64,000 nucleotides of DNA from Pycnococcus provasolii (lineage: Eukaryota > Chlorophyta > Pseudoscourfieldiophyceae > Pseudoscourfieldiales): assembly GCA_049487715.1 (NCBI GenBank), contig CP150563.1, positions 640,395 to 704,394 of the forward strand. The letters run 5' to 3'. Shown piece after piece: positions 34,020 to 42,582 of this stretch. The notes below the pieces were generated by a model, which worked only from the letters and a program-made list of their open reading frames with translations, was not told where the DNA came from and made no database searches. Made by a program: the position numbers and the translations under genes. Each line of letters starts with the position of its first letter. The stretch's first letter is position 1.

Positions 34020-36794
34020 TTATGCTTTGGTTTCCGCATTCGCTGTCGTCTCGATCGACACTCCCATCGAAATCGCAACCTTCGGTGGGGTGGCGGGCTT
34101 CGGTGCCTCCTTCTTCTCGTCTTTTTTCACGGGCGCACCTGTAGCAGCTGCAACAGCCGCCGCAGCAGGCTTCTTCACCTCCTCCTTCTTCACGGCATCC
34201 TTAGAGGGAGTTAAGGTGACACCCATCATGGGCGCGGGAGCCGCCGCAGCAGCTGCCGGCTTCGGCGCCTCCTTCTTCACCTCCTCCTTCTTCGCGGGAG
34301 CCGCCGCAGCAGCCGCCGGCTTCGGCTTCGGCGCCTCCTTCTTCACCTCCTCCTTCTTCGCGGGAGCCGCCGCAGCAGCCGCCGGCTTCGGCGCCTCCTT
34401 CTTCACCTCCTCCTTCTTCACGGCATCCTTAGAGGGAGACAAGGTGACACCCATCATGGGCGCGGGAGCTGCCGCAGCAGATGCCGGCTTCGGCGCCTCC
34501 TTCTTCGCGGGAGCCGCCGCAGCAGCCGCCGGTGCCGACTTCGGCGCCTCCTTCTTCACCTCCTCCTTCTTCACGGCATCCTTAGAGGGAGACAAGGTGA
34601 CACCCATCATGGGCGCGGGAGCCGCCGCAGCAGATGCCGGCTTCGGCGCCTCCTTCTTCACCTCCTCCTTCTTCGCGGGAGCCGCCGCAGCAGCCGCCGG
34701 TGCCGGCTTCGGCGCCTCCTTCTTCACCTCCTCCTTCTTCACGGCATCCTTAGAGGGAGACAAGGTGACACCCATCATGGGCGCGGGAGCCGCCGCAGCA
34801 GATGCCGGCTTCGGCGCCTCCTTCTTCGCGGGAGCCGCCGCAGCAGCCGCCGGCTTCGGCGCCTCCTTCTTCACCTCCTCCTTCTTCGCGGGTGCAGCCG
34901 CGGGAGCTGCCGCCTTGGGCTTCGGCTCCTCCTTCTTCTTCTCTTCCTTCTTCTCCTCCTTCTTCGCGGGTGCCGCCGCCTTGGGCTTCGGCTTCTCCTC
35001 CTTCTTCTCCTCCTTCTTCGCAGGTGCAGCCGCGGGCGCCGCCGCCTTGAGCTTCGGCTTCTCCTCCTTCTTCTTCTCCTCCTTCTTCGCGGGCGCGGCG
35101 GCGACGGCGGCAGCTGGTTTTGCAACCGGTTTGGTTGCTGTCTTCGAGGAAGAGGACGAACCGCCCATAGCGAAGTTCGCCAGCAGCATTGCGAATCCTC
35201 CCGCGACCAGACCCGTCACCACGCGCGCAGGCATAAGCAAGTAGTCATTTTCCTCCTCGTCCTCCTCCGAAGCCGGCAGAGCCTTGGTGTCACTCTTCTT
35301 TTCTTCTTGCACCGTCTTGCCAAGTGCAAGCGCGCGTTCCTTCACCTCCGCGCGCCGTCTTTCTAGAGTAACGGTCAAAGCCTTGATGTCCGTCTTTGCC
35401 TTATCGAGCGTCTTCGACTCGGCTTTGGCATCTTCGACGATCGATGCCTCGTGCATCCTACACTTCTTCAGCTCCTCCTTCGCCTTGGCAGCCTCCTTCA
35501 CTAGCTTGATCGCCTTGGCATTCGCCTCGGCGGCAGCCTCAGCAGCCTCGGCAGAAATCCTGTTTCCCTTCAGAGTCGAAACAGTGGCAGAGACAGCTTC
35601 CTTCGCCGCGACGGATGCCTCTTCATCCCACGCCACCGCCTTCTTCGTCTTCTCGACAGCCGCGAAGTAATCAGTCTTGGACTTCTCAAGCACCTCCTCA
35701 GCCTTCTTCATTTCGTTGCACCTCCTCTCCAAGATCTCCACCAGAGCATCGACGTCCGCCTCAGCCTTCGCGAGAGCATCAGCCGAAGACCTCGTTTTGG
35801 CGGCAATCTTTGCCTCCTTCTCGAACGTCTTCGCTTTCGTCTTGGCAGCCTTGGAAGCATCCTCCGCCTTTTGGATGGCCGCGGCGGCAGCCCTAGCCAC
35901 TTCCTCCGCCTTCGCCCTTGCTGCTGCCGCGGCAGCCTCCTCCGCCTTAGCTATGGACACGGCTGCAGCGGCAGCCTCCTGCTCCTTCTGCGCCTTTGCC
36001 GCCGCAGCAGCGTCCGCCTCGCGCATGAAAGCCTTCTTCTTGGCAGCCGCTTCGGCCGCCGCTCTTTCCGCCTTTTCAACGGCCAGGGTGGCAGCGGCAG
36101 CCTCCTCCTCCGCCTTCGCCTTTGCCACCGCCCCGGCAGCTGCAAGCTGCTCAACCTTTGCGGCTGAGAACGCCTTGACCCGAGAATCCTCCTCATTCTG
36201 CCTCATGAGCTCCCTCTCCCGGTCCACGGTCGCCTCCATCACAGCCTGTTCAAAACGCCCGCTCCTCGCGGCGAGCTCCTCCTGCCTCGCCTGAGCTGCC
36301 GCCGCGGCTGCAAGCTGGTTCGCCTTCTCTTGCTCGTATGCCTTTGCTCGAGCCGCTTCCTCCTGCTGCCGTATGGACGCCAGCTCGCTCTGCGCTCCCA
36401 TCGAAGGCGCGTCAGGGTCCAAGCCGGCTTCCGAAGCAGCCTTGTGGTCCGCAAACGCTTTTGCGCGAGCCTCCTCTTCGGCCCTCTTCTTCGCCTGTGC
36501 CTCCTCCCACTTCCTCTTGGCCGCCGCCTCAGCCCTTGCCACGGGGTCATCGGATTGATCTCCGTTGACAACCTCGACGCTCACTTGCGCCTGAAAGCCG
36601 TCCGAGTTCCTGTCATCCTCTGAGGTCTTTGAGACGACCACCTGGCTCGTGTCCGACGCCTGCGTCTTTGACGCCCTCTTGGGTTCCGGTCGCGATCCTC
36701 CCGGCGCCACCACCGCCCTGGTCGTCACCACCCTGCGCGCGCGAGACGAGGGTCGGGCGGCCGCGGCCGTCACGTTAGCCTGTGTGCGCATCAT
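34020..36794 (-). CDS. Putative plastid coiled-coil membrane protein with a repeat-rich Ala/Lys/Pro tail
   Basis: The 924-residue product starts (ATG 36794, or 36791) with a transit-like sequence (MMRTQANVTAAAARPSSRARR). A long Ala/Glu/Lys coiled-coil region follows, then one membrane helix at about 525-544 (VVTGLVAGGFAMLLANFAMG). The ~380-residue tail is disordered and built from AAAPAKKEEVKKEAPKP-type units. Within the tail, the motif PMMGVTLSPSKDAVKKEE occurs four times (once as TLTPSKD), and the protein ends with a weaker MGVSIET. I do not recognise it. Regularly spaced short motifs in a disordered plastid protein recall algal pyrenoid linker proteins such as EPYC1, but no Rubisco-binding motif is identified, so this is a hypothesis. 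The upstream region (36880-36970) is pyrimidine-rich on the sense strand. Confidence 0.7.
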   Translation of the reverse strand: MMRTQANVTAAAARPSSRARRVVTTRAVVAPGGSRPEPKRASKTQASDTSQVVVSKTSEDDRNSDGFQAQVSVEVVNGDQSDDPVARAEAAAKRKWEEAQAKKRAEEEARAKAFADHKAASEAGLDPDAPSMGAQSELASIRQQEEAARAKAYEQEKANQLAAAAAAQARQEELAARSGRFEQAVMEATVDRERELMRQNEEDSRVKAFSAAKVEQLAAAGAVAKAKAEEEAAAATLAVEKAERAAAEAAAKKKAFMREADAAAAAKAQKEQEAAAAAVSIAKAEEAAAAAARAKAEEVARAAAAAIQKAEDASKAAKTKAKTFEKEAKIAAKTRSSADALAKAEADVDALVEILERRCNEMKKAEEVLEKSKTDYFAAVEKTKKAVAWDEEASVAAKEAVSATVSTLKGNRISAEAAEAAAEANAKAIKLVKEAAKAKEELKKCRMHEASIVEDAKAESKTLDKAKTDIKALTVTLERRRAEVKERALALGKTVQEEKKSDTKALPASEEDEEENDYLLMPARVVTGLVAGGFAMLLANFAMGGSSSSSKTATKPVAKPAAAVAAAPAKKEEKKKEEKPKLKAAAPAAAPAKKEEKKEEKPKPKAAAPAKKEEKKEEKKKEEPKPKAAAPAAAPAKKEEVKKEAPKPAAAAAAPAKKEAPKPASAAAAPAPMMGVTLSPSKDAVKKEEVKKEAPKPAPAAAAAAPAKKEEVKKEAPKPASAAAAPAPMMGVTLSPSKDAVKKEEVKKEAPKSAPAAAAAAPAKKEAPKPASAAAAPAPMMGVTLSPSKDAVKKEEVKKEAPKPAAAAAAPAKKEEVKKEAPKPKPAAAAAAPAKKEEVKKEAPKPAAAAAAPAPMMGVTLTPSKDAVKKEEVKKPAAAAVAAATGAPVKKDEKKEAPKPATPPKVAISMGVSIETTANAETKA
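34140..35100 (-). repeat. Tandem repeats within the coiled-coil protein gene
   Basis: Complex repeat units contain a near-identical block (GACACCCATCATGGGCGCGG) at about 34217, 34446, 34598 and 34768. They are separated by variable numbers of a GCCGCCGCAGCAG-type block and a CTCCTTCTTC-type block. The repeats encode the PMMGVTLSPSKDAVKK motif and KKEE/AAAP spacers. Confidence 0.8.
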
Positions 36795-37350
36795 CGCCGA
36801 TCGCTTAGGGTACGGCGCGTTTGGCGCGGTGAACGTCGCTGGTGTGGTGGCGAGGCAGTACTGCACTGTGCGCACTTTGTGGCGTGGAGGGGGGAAACCA
36901 CTGGGTGGAAAGGGTACCGGGTGGAGATATGCTGAGAGGGGAAGGGCAGAAGGGGGGAACGAAGGAAAGCGCGTTCCTTCCCAAAAGTGCGACCGCATAA
37001 ACACGCAGAATTCAGGACAGGAAAGTCCCCCTTTTCTCGACGCACAACGGAGGTTTGCTCGGCGTAGCGCGCTCCGAGGAATGGGACGGCGGAGGGTCGG
37101 AGGCGGGGGGAAGCAGCGCGACTCGATCAAGGTGTGTCGAGGAGAAAATCGCGCTGTGTGAAGGGCAAAGATTCACCGTGGGGCCCGCGAGGCCGGAGAT
37201 TGATGTGGTTGGAGATTGGCCCCTTTTCTTGCATCAGAGCTTTTCCACCGCTCATTGCGAAGATAGCGAAACGGCACACACTGCCCATTGCTTTGCTTGG
37301 CCAGACGGGGGTTTGGGCAACCCCGACAACAAGCGCAATCCCCGAGATGC

Positions 37351-37375
37351 ATCGCGTTCGAGATTCGAACGCGAT
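37351..37375. repeat. 11-bp inverted repeat
   Basis: ATCGCGTTCGA (37351-37361) and TCGAACGCGAT (37365-37375) are perfect inverted copies with a 3-base loop. It resembles a tRNA T-arm at a glance but no other tRNA arms are present. Confidence 0.5.
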
Positions 37376-37610
37376 ACTGACAGATGTGTGAAGTCCTTCC
37401 TTACCCGCTGACTATCCATAGACTACTTAAGGCTTCGGGACGAATCCCAAGGTGGATAACACCCTCCTCCGAAGAACTCCTCTTGTTGTTATTTCGTCCA
37501 AGGGTACAGTACGGTAACTTAGTACGCACTGTACCCATATCAACATCACGTTTAACTTAACGGCAAAGCTGAATGATAAATGTGAATGGTATGAATGGAC
37601 GACCGATGGA

Positions 37611-37656
37611 TAAAGTAAAGTGCACTCCATTACTGAATCAGGGATGGGATCTCAGG
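37611..37656 (-). promoter_or_regulatory. Shared 3' element, copy B (after PPO-like gene)
   Basis: On the sense (minus) strand, seven bases after the stop, the sequence reads GAGATC, CCATCCCTG, ATTCAGTAATGGAGTGCAC, TTTACTTTA. Relative to copy C it carries a 5-base insertion. Confidence 0.65.
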
Positions 37657-37662
37657 ACCTTG

Positions 37663-40326
37663 TCAAGACGCGCGCGTCACCACGAGCTCCTTCTCTCGCC
37701 GAAGCTCATCGCGCATACGCAGCCTTTGCTCCTTCGCAACTAGGCGCTCCTCGAGAAGTTCGCGACGCACCTCCTCCGCAACCTTTCGAGCACGGCGCTT
37801 CTCCTCGCGACGGCGCCACTCCCAAATCTGTGCCTCTGACATGTTCTCGTGTCCCGGGGGCAGAAGGTTGCGAACATTTGTCGACGTTAGCGACTTGGGA
37901 AGCTCCTTGCGCCCCCAAACTTTGTTTTCCGGATCGCCGGTATTCTGACCACGGGGCGACGAGTTCCGCTGCTGCTGCTGCTGCTGCTGCTGCGACCGCC
38001 GCTCGCCATCCACTCCCTTGGTTGACGACTGCGACGATGACACAGAAAACTCGCGCTGGCTGTTGGGAAGACTCTGCGTCGCATTGAAAGCTGCGGCGGC
38101 TGCTAGCTTCCTCTCGTTGCCTTCGTCGGCTCGCATGAGCATCTCCTCAGCCGCCGCCCAACGTGCTCTGCGCCGTTCGAGCATATCGTCGCGCATCTGC
38201 GCCGCCATCTCCGTCTCCTCCGCACTGTCGCGCTCAGCCTCGCGCAGCCTCCTTCGTTCCGCCTCCATTCCCGACAGAACACGGCTCGCGGCGCGCTCGC
38301 CGGCAAGCATGTGTAACGTGGCGTTCGGGCCGGCTAGGTCCTTGCCGCTCATGTAGAGGCCTGGAACACCATCCTCCATCACCGCAAGTGCGGTGCGCAC
38401 GTCCATCGCACCGCCTGTCGCATACGAAAGGCTGCAGTCGTGTCGCACTGTTGCGCGTGTTAGCACCGGCGACCCCTTGACAACCGAGCATGCGCGCACG
38501 TCCGCTAGAGCCGCGGTCACCTGGTCGATGCGCGGACTCGCCGCTAGACTGGGATCGCGGCCACCTCCGAGAAACACCGTGAGCAGCGTGAAGTTTTTGG
38601 GTGCCGCATGTTCGGGATTCAGTGCGCTGGAGAAGCGTACGCCGAGGCAGCGGTGAAATGGCTCGCTAGCCGGAAGTGCAATGCCCGCGCCACGTGGTGG
38701 AAGTTGCACAGCCTCCTCCTTAAATGCAAGTGTCAGCATTGCGATGGGATCGCGCTCCACCTTCGGCAGCCATCCAAGTGGCACAGGCTTCCCAGACTCT
38801 GTCACGCGAAGGTCGCCGTCGCGCAGTGAACAGCTTGGCACGGCGAAGACGACCGCGTCGTATAAATCTGGACTTCGCCAGCGCTGGGTGCCAGGCACAC
38901 CCGGAACAGGCGACGTGCGCACACGCCACCGGCTTGTGACAACCTCCTCGAGCTGCTCCTGCTGCTCCTGCTGCTCCTGCTGCTCGCCAGCGAGAACCGG
39001 CGGCGGTGAAGTGCCCATCTCGGCATTCAAAGATGACACGTGGCTTCGCAAGCGTATGTTCTCCGGTCCAATCTCGGCGATGAGCGCGTCAGGAAGCGTG
39101 CGCATGCCCCCATAGAACGCGAACGAGCCACGGCGGCGGCGTAGCGGTGGCGGAATAAACCAAGGACTTAGCGACCCGTGCCCATCGCGTAGACCCCCAT
39201 CCTGCGGATCTGCGACGTTCCCGTCGAAGCTGATCACCTCGCGCTGCATTTCTGCCTCCCACTGCGGTCCGCTCAGGAGGTCTCTACCGCCTATGCCATC
39301 TGCATTGCCACGCCAGGGAAGTCGAAGTCGAGGCAGTTTACGCGCAGCCAAGCCCATGACGATCGATCCGTGCGTCTGCTCAATGTGCACAAGATGAGGC
39401 AAAGCCACCGACGCGGGCACCGACGCGGCGCTGGCGCCGTGCGGCACGGCGAGGTGCGGGTCGAGCAGAAAGTCGCCAATCTCGCGTCCAAAGTGCCTAG
39501 CAAGGAAGTCGGACGCCGACTCCTCGTCGGCATCGATGCCGTCGTCTGCCGCCACCGCCTCGCTTCCCTTCCAGCTGAGGAGGCGCCGCCGGCGTCGGCG
39601 TCGGCGCCAGGCAAAAGGTTCGGCAATCGCTCGCAGCTTACCGCCGGGGCTAACGAGGTTCGTCGTGAGAAAGCTCCCCAGTCCACGCGGTGCGACGTGC
39701 GACCGGTTGCCACGCCTCACCAGGTATCCGTCTTCGGCGCGCTGTCTGCTGCTTGGCCAAGAAACTTGGTCAACGAGGTTCAGGTCGCGGATGAGTTTGC
39801 GCACGCACGGGTGGTCGTCGCGGCACGCGTCGAGCGCCTCTTCCCACAGGAAGCCATCTTCGTACCTCGTGACGACTGAGCCTCGCGCTGCGTCTCGCGA
39901 CTCGAAAACGGTGACATTCGCACCAGCCTGCTTGAGCCTGAAAGCGGCGACAAGTCCGCTGAGACTCGCGCCAACCACAGCGACGGACGGCGGGCGTGCT
40001 TGTTGTTGCTGCTGCTGCTGCGGCTGGTCCCTCTTGGCATCATATTCTTTCCTATCGGCGTGTATGTGCGAGTTAGCCGCACCGGCCGACGTCGTCGAGT
40101 CGTCGCCACTTGCGTCGTTCGTTGGAGCTGCCCGGTTGAGTTTGATTCCGAACGGCAGGCGCACGCCCTCTAGGAACTGGCTGACGGCGTCGCGTCGCTG
40201 CGCGCGCTTCGCGGCCAACGATCGTTCTCGCGCTGAAATCGCTTGCTGCGTCCACCTGTCGACCGCAGGTGCGTCGGCGGCCGCACTGGCGTTGACGCTG
40301 GCGTCTCCGTCGTCTTCGTCGCGCAT
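37663..40326 (-). CDS. Protoporphyrinogen-oxidase-like FAD amine-oxidase family protein with coiled-coil tail
   Basis: The 887-residue product has an acidic N-terminus, then a flavoprotein core from about 110 (VAVVGASLSGLVAAFRLKQAGANVTVFESRD). It continues with blocks like plant PPO: GFLWEEALDACRDD, DFLARHFGREIGDFLLDP, HGSIVMGL and a C-terminal GVPGLYMSGKDLAGPNATLHMLAGERAA. PPO oxidises protoporphyrinogen IX in the plastid. Here the dinucleotide motif GxGxxG reads GASLSG, and the next GG of the family reads ARG, so FAD binding or activity may be altered. A 200-residue charged coiled-coil tail (from about 685) is absent from normal PPO. It may be a diverged paralogue. The ATG at 40326 is the first in frame; the open frame continues upstream from a GTG at 40605. 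Confidence 0.7.
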   Translation of the reverse strand: MRDEDDGDASVNASAAADAPAVDRWTQQAISARERSLAAKRAQRRDAVSQFLEGVRLPFGIKLNRAAPTNDASGDDSTTSAGAANSHIHADRKEYDAKRDQPQQQQQQQARPPSVAVVGASLSGLVAAFRLKQAGANVTVFESRDAARGSVVTRYEDGFLWEEALDACRDDHPCVRKLIRDLNLVDQVSWPSSRQRAEDGYLVRRGNRSHVAPRGLGSFLTTNLVSPGGKLRAIAEPFAWRRRRRRRRLLSWKGSEAVAADDGIDADEESASDFLARHFGREIGDFLLDPHLAVPHGASAASVPASVALPHLVHIEQTHGSIVMGLAARKLPRLRLPWRGNADGIGGRDLLSGPQWEAEMQREVISFDGNVADPQDGGLRDGHGSLSPWFIPPPLRRRRGSFAFYGGMRTLPDALIAEIGPENIRLRSHVSSLNAEMGTSPPPVLAGEQQEQQEQQEQLEEVVTSRWRVRTSPVPGVPGTQRWRSPDLYDAVVFAVPSCSLRDGDLRVTESGKPVPLGWLPKVERDPIAMLTLAFKEEAVQLPPRGAGIALPASEPFHRCLGVRFSSALNPEHAAPKNFTLLTVFLGGGRDPSLAASPRIDQVTAALADVRACSVVKGSPVLTRATVRHDCSLSYATGGAMDVRTALAVMEDGVPGLYMSGKDLAGPNATLHMLAGERAASRVLSGMEAERRRLREAERDSAEETEMAAQMRDDMLERRRARWAAAEEMLMRADEGNERKLAAAAAFNATQSLPNSQREFSVSSSQSSTKGVDGERRSQQQQQQQQRNSSPRGQNTGDPENKVWGRKELPKSLTSTNVRNLLPPGHENMSEAQIWEWRRREEKRRARKVAEEVRRELLEERLVAKEQRLRMRDELRREKELVVTRAS

Positions 40327-40850
40327 AGCGTGCGTGTTGCGATCGAGGAGAGCGAGGCCGCGAGCCTGCGGCGTTGTTCGCTTGTGTAAGGTTGTGCGGG
40401 AGTCGTTGTTGTGCGATGGCGGTGGACTAGGGTACCCGGTACTGCGGCGAGGCTCTCGGGAGTCGTTTTTTCGCAACCTCCCCCGGCGGAGGACCTCTCC
40501 CCGAGACCACAACGGGGCGTCAAGTCGGCGGAGAACAGCGGGGCGATACGTCGGCCCAGAGTCTCGGCCCCGGGGTTTCTCCCGGTGGTAAAAGCAAAAT
40601 TCCACACAAGCGGGGACCCATCGCTGGTCTTGCCCACGTGGCTCCCCCCCTTTTCCGGATAATCTGATTATGCGGATCGCATTTCCTGGTGGAGGAGTCC
40701 CCTCGTCCCTCTACCCTCTTCGCTCCCGGCAACCTGAAATATCAATCCTACTACTACTTGTCCCCGTTGTCTGTGTGTGTCTGTGTCTGTGTCCCATCAT
40801 TTTTGTGCTACACTTATTAGCACACACGACGCTCGGGTGTGAGTGACGAT
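40327..40850. promoter_or_regulatory. Divergent promoter region
   Basis: It lies between the PPO-like gene (minus) and the MFP1-like gene (plus). Pyrimidine-rich DNA at 40706-40730 and a TGTGTC-rich tract at 40770-40795 precede the plus-strand gene. The frame of the PPO-like gene stays open to 40605, so part could be coding if a non-ATG start or an upstream exon is used. Confidence 0.45.
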
Positions 40851-42515
40851 ATGCAAGTCTCTCAGAAGCGTGTCTGCGCGACGCACGCGCATGGGCATGG
40901 GCAGCACAAAGCAAGACTCGTTAGACGGGCGGCATTGCACAAACACCACACACAAGAAACGGGAACGGAACATCAACAGCGTGATGGCGACGAACGGCGG
41001 CGGGGACGGCGCGAGCTTATCGGTTTGGGACTCTTGACCGCAACGCTCGTCGGGAACACGCAGCAGGCTAGGGCGGAGCGCATGCTCGCGCGAGACTTAC
41101 GAGCTGAAAGCGACGAAAAGTTTGCCAAGCTGAGGGGCCAAAATCGCAAGGGTACCACGCGTGTTCAAGCAGCACCCGCCACATCGCAACCTCCTCCGGC
41201 AAGCACACGCAGTAGCGCAAGTGAACAGCCCGAACGTGAGAATGTGCCACTGTCGCTCTTGAACTCCGTTGGGATCGTCGCGTCAGGCTCGCTGGCCGCG
41301 CTGTACCTCACATCAAGAGAAAAAACAGAGTCAGCTGAAAGTGCGCTTCAAGCGGAGAAAATATCCGCCAGAAAAGCGGCTGAGGACGCCAAGGAAGCGA
41401 TGAGGGAGAAGGAGGAGGCAATGAAGGCGAACGACGAAGAACAGAAAGTCAAAATTGAGGCTGAGGTGCAGGCGAGGAACGCCGCAGAGTCGGCATACCA
41501 GGCTGAGAGCAGGCTGCGAGAGGTTTCGGACGAGGAGGTGGTTCGCCAGAAGCAGCTCGTGGAGGCTGAGAAGGCGAGCCTCTATGCAGCACGTGCGGAA
41601 GTGAACGGCCTCACGGAGTCAGTGGAGCGCACCAAAACTTTTCTCGAGACGCAGAAACAGGAATACGCCGCGGAAGTGTCCAAGCTCGAGGCTGCTCTCG
41701 AGACGGCAACCGCGTCTCGGAATGACGTCGATCAGGCGCGAGATGCGCTCGCGGATGCACTCGCAAGCGTACGCTCGGCACTTGGTGACCAGGTGACGGA
41801 AGACTCCGAACTCGCAGTCGCGTTGTCGACGAGAATGAGCAACCTCAAGAAGGATGCGGACAGGTGGGAGGCGCAAGCGCGAGAAGTTGCGGAAGAGGCG
41901 ACGGCGGCACGCATCGCGGCGGAGGAAGATGCTGCTCGCGCGGCAGATGCGGCGGCACAAGCGTCGCAGAGTCTCGAGGTGGCGGAGCAGCGTGCGCGCG
42001 ATGCGACGGAACGCGCCGAGCGTGCTGAAGCGAAGGCGGAAGAATTGCAGCTGAAGCTGGATCGTGCTCGCGAGGAGCGTGACGAAGCCTTGAAGGAGGT
42101 GGAGAAGCTTACAACTCGCGCGGAGAGTGCCGAGAAGGAGGTGGAGGAGCTCAAGGATGCGCTTAAGGATGCTGCAGAACGAATTGGAGAGGCTGACGAT
42201 GCGCTGGAGAACGCTCAAGACGAGAGTCGCACGAATCGCGTTGCAGTGGAAGACGCGAAGCGGGAAATTGCCAAGCTCGAGAAGGAGATCGAAGCCGTGT
42301 ACAAAGAGCGCAAGTCTGATAAGGCTGCGGTGCAGGAAATCGAAAAGCGCATGTCCGACCTGCAAAATAACGTGACCTTGGCGATGAACGGCGTGGCGAC
42401 TGCTCAAGCGGAGCGTGATGCGGCGGTGAAAGCCACCAAGGCGATCAAAAGTGCTCTCGAATCAGCAGAGAGTCTAAGCACGGCACGGGAGGTTGTGGAG
42501 AAAATTCAGGTGTGA
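40851..42515 (+). CDS. MFP1-like thylakoid coiled-coil protein
   Basis: The 554-residue product looks like MAR-binding filament-like protein 1, a thylakoid membrane protein which in Arabidopsis helps position starch-granule initiation. The N-terminus (1-75) is plastid-targeting-like and ends in a twin-arginine lumen-type signal: DERRRGRRELIGLGLLTATL then QARA (72-75). A membrane helix at about 132-154 (VPLSLLNSVGIVASGSLAAL) closely matches the NPFLSLLNGLGIVGSGVLGALY block of plant MFP1. The rest is an uninterrupted coiled coil rich in Ala/Glu/Lys. The in-frame GTG at 40839 is ignored in favour of ATG 40851. It converges on the creatininase-family gene with a 67-bp gap. The identity rests on the paired signal and helix layout; the coil itself carries little information. 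Confidence 0.72.
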   Translation: MQVSQKRVCATHAHGHGQHKARLVRRAALHKHHTQETGTEHQQRDGDERRRGRRELIGLGLLTATLVGNTQQARAERMLARDLRAESDEKFAKLRGQNRKGTTRVQAAPATSQPPPASTRSSASEQPERENVPLSLLNSVGIVASGSLAALYLTSREKTESAESALQAEKISARKAAEDAKEAMREKEEAMKANDEEQKVKIEAEVQARNAAESAYQAESRLREVSDEEVVRQKQLVEAEKASLYAARAEVNGLTESVERTKTFLETQKQEYAAEVSKLEAALETATASRNDVDQARDALADALASVRSALGDQVTEDSELAVALSTRMSNLKKDADRWEAQAREVAEEATAARIAAEEDAARAADAAAQASQSLEVAEQRARDATERAERAEAKAEELQLKLDRAREERDEALKEVEKLTTRAESAEKEVEELKDALKDAAERIGEADDALENAQDESRTNRVAVEDAKREIAKLEKEIEAVYKERKSDKAAVQEIEKRMSDLQNNVTLAMNGVATAQAERDAAVKATKAIKSALESAESLSTAREVVEKIQV

Positions 42516-42582
42516 GACGATGGGGAAAGAGTTAAGTGAGTGAGGGGAAATTGAAAGTTTTCTATTTATCATCAAAAAAATG

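Larger units (their letters stand above)
36795..37662. other. Intergenic region between two minus-strand genes
   Basis: One of three same-strand gaps. The right part holds the 3' element of the PPO-like gene (37611-37656) and an 11-bp inverted repeat (37351-37375). The left part is the purine-rich upstream region of the coiled-coil gene. A short frame at 37055-37411 shows no domain features. Confidence 0.45.

Noticed and set aside
34140-35100. CRISPR-like spaced repeats
   Set aside because: Repeats are in frame, code for Ala/Lys/Pro and a repeated peptide, and the spacers are themselves repeats; this is a protein-coding tandem repeat in a eukaryote.
36649-37161. Plus-strand frame upstream of the coiled-coil gene
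   Set aside because: It partly overlaps the transit peptide coding region in antisense and is otherwise GC-rich promoter DNA.
37340-37380. Possible tRNA T-arm (TTCGA sequence with stem)
   Set aside because: No acceptor, D or anticodon arms can be drawn around it; it is a plain inverted repeat.
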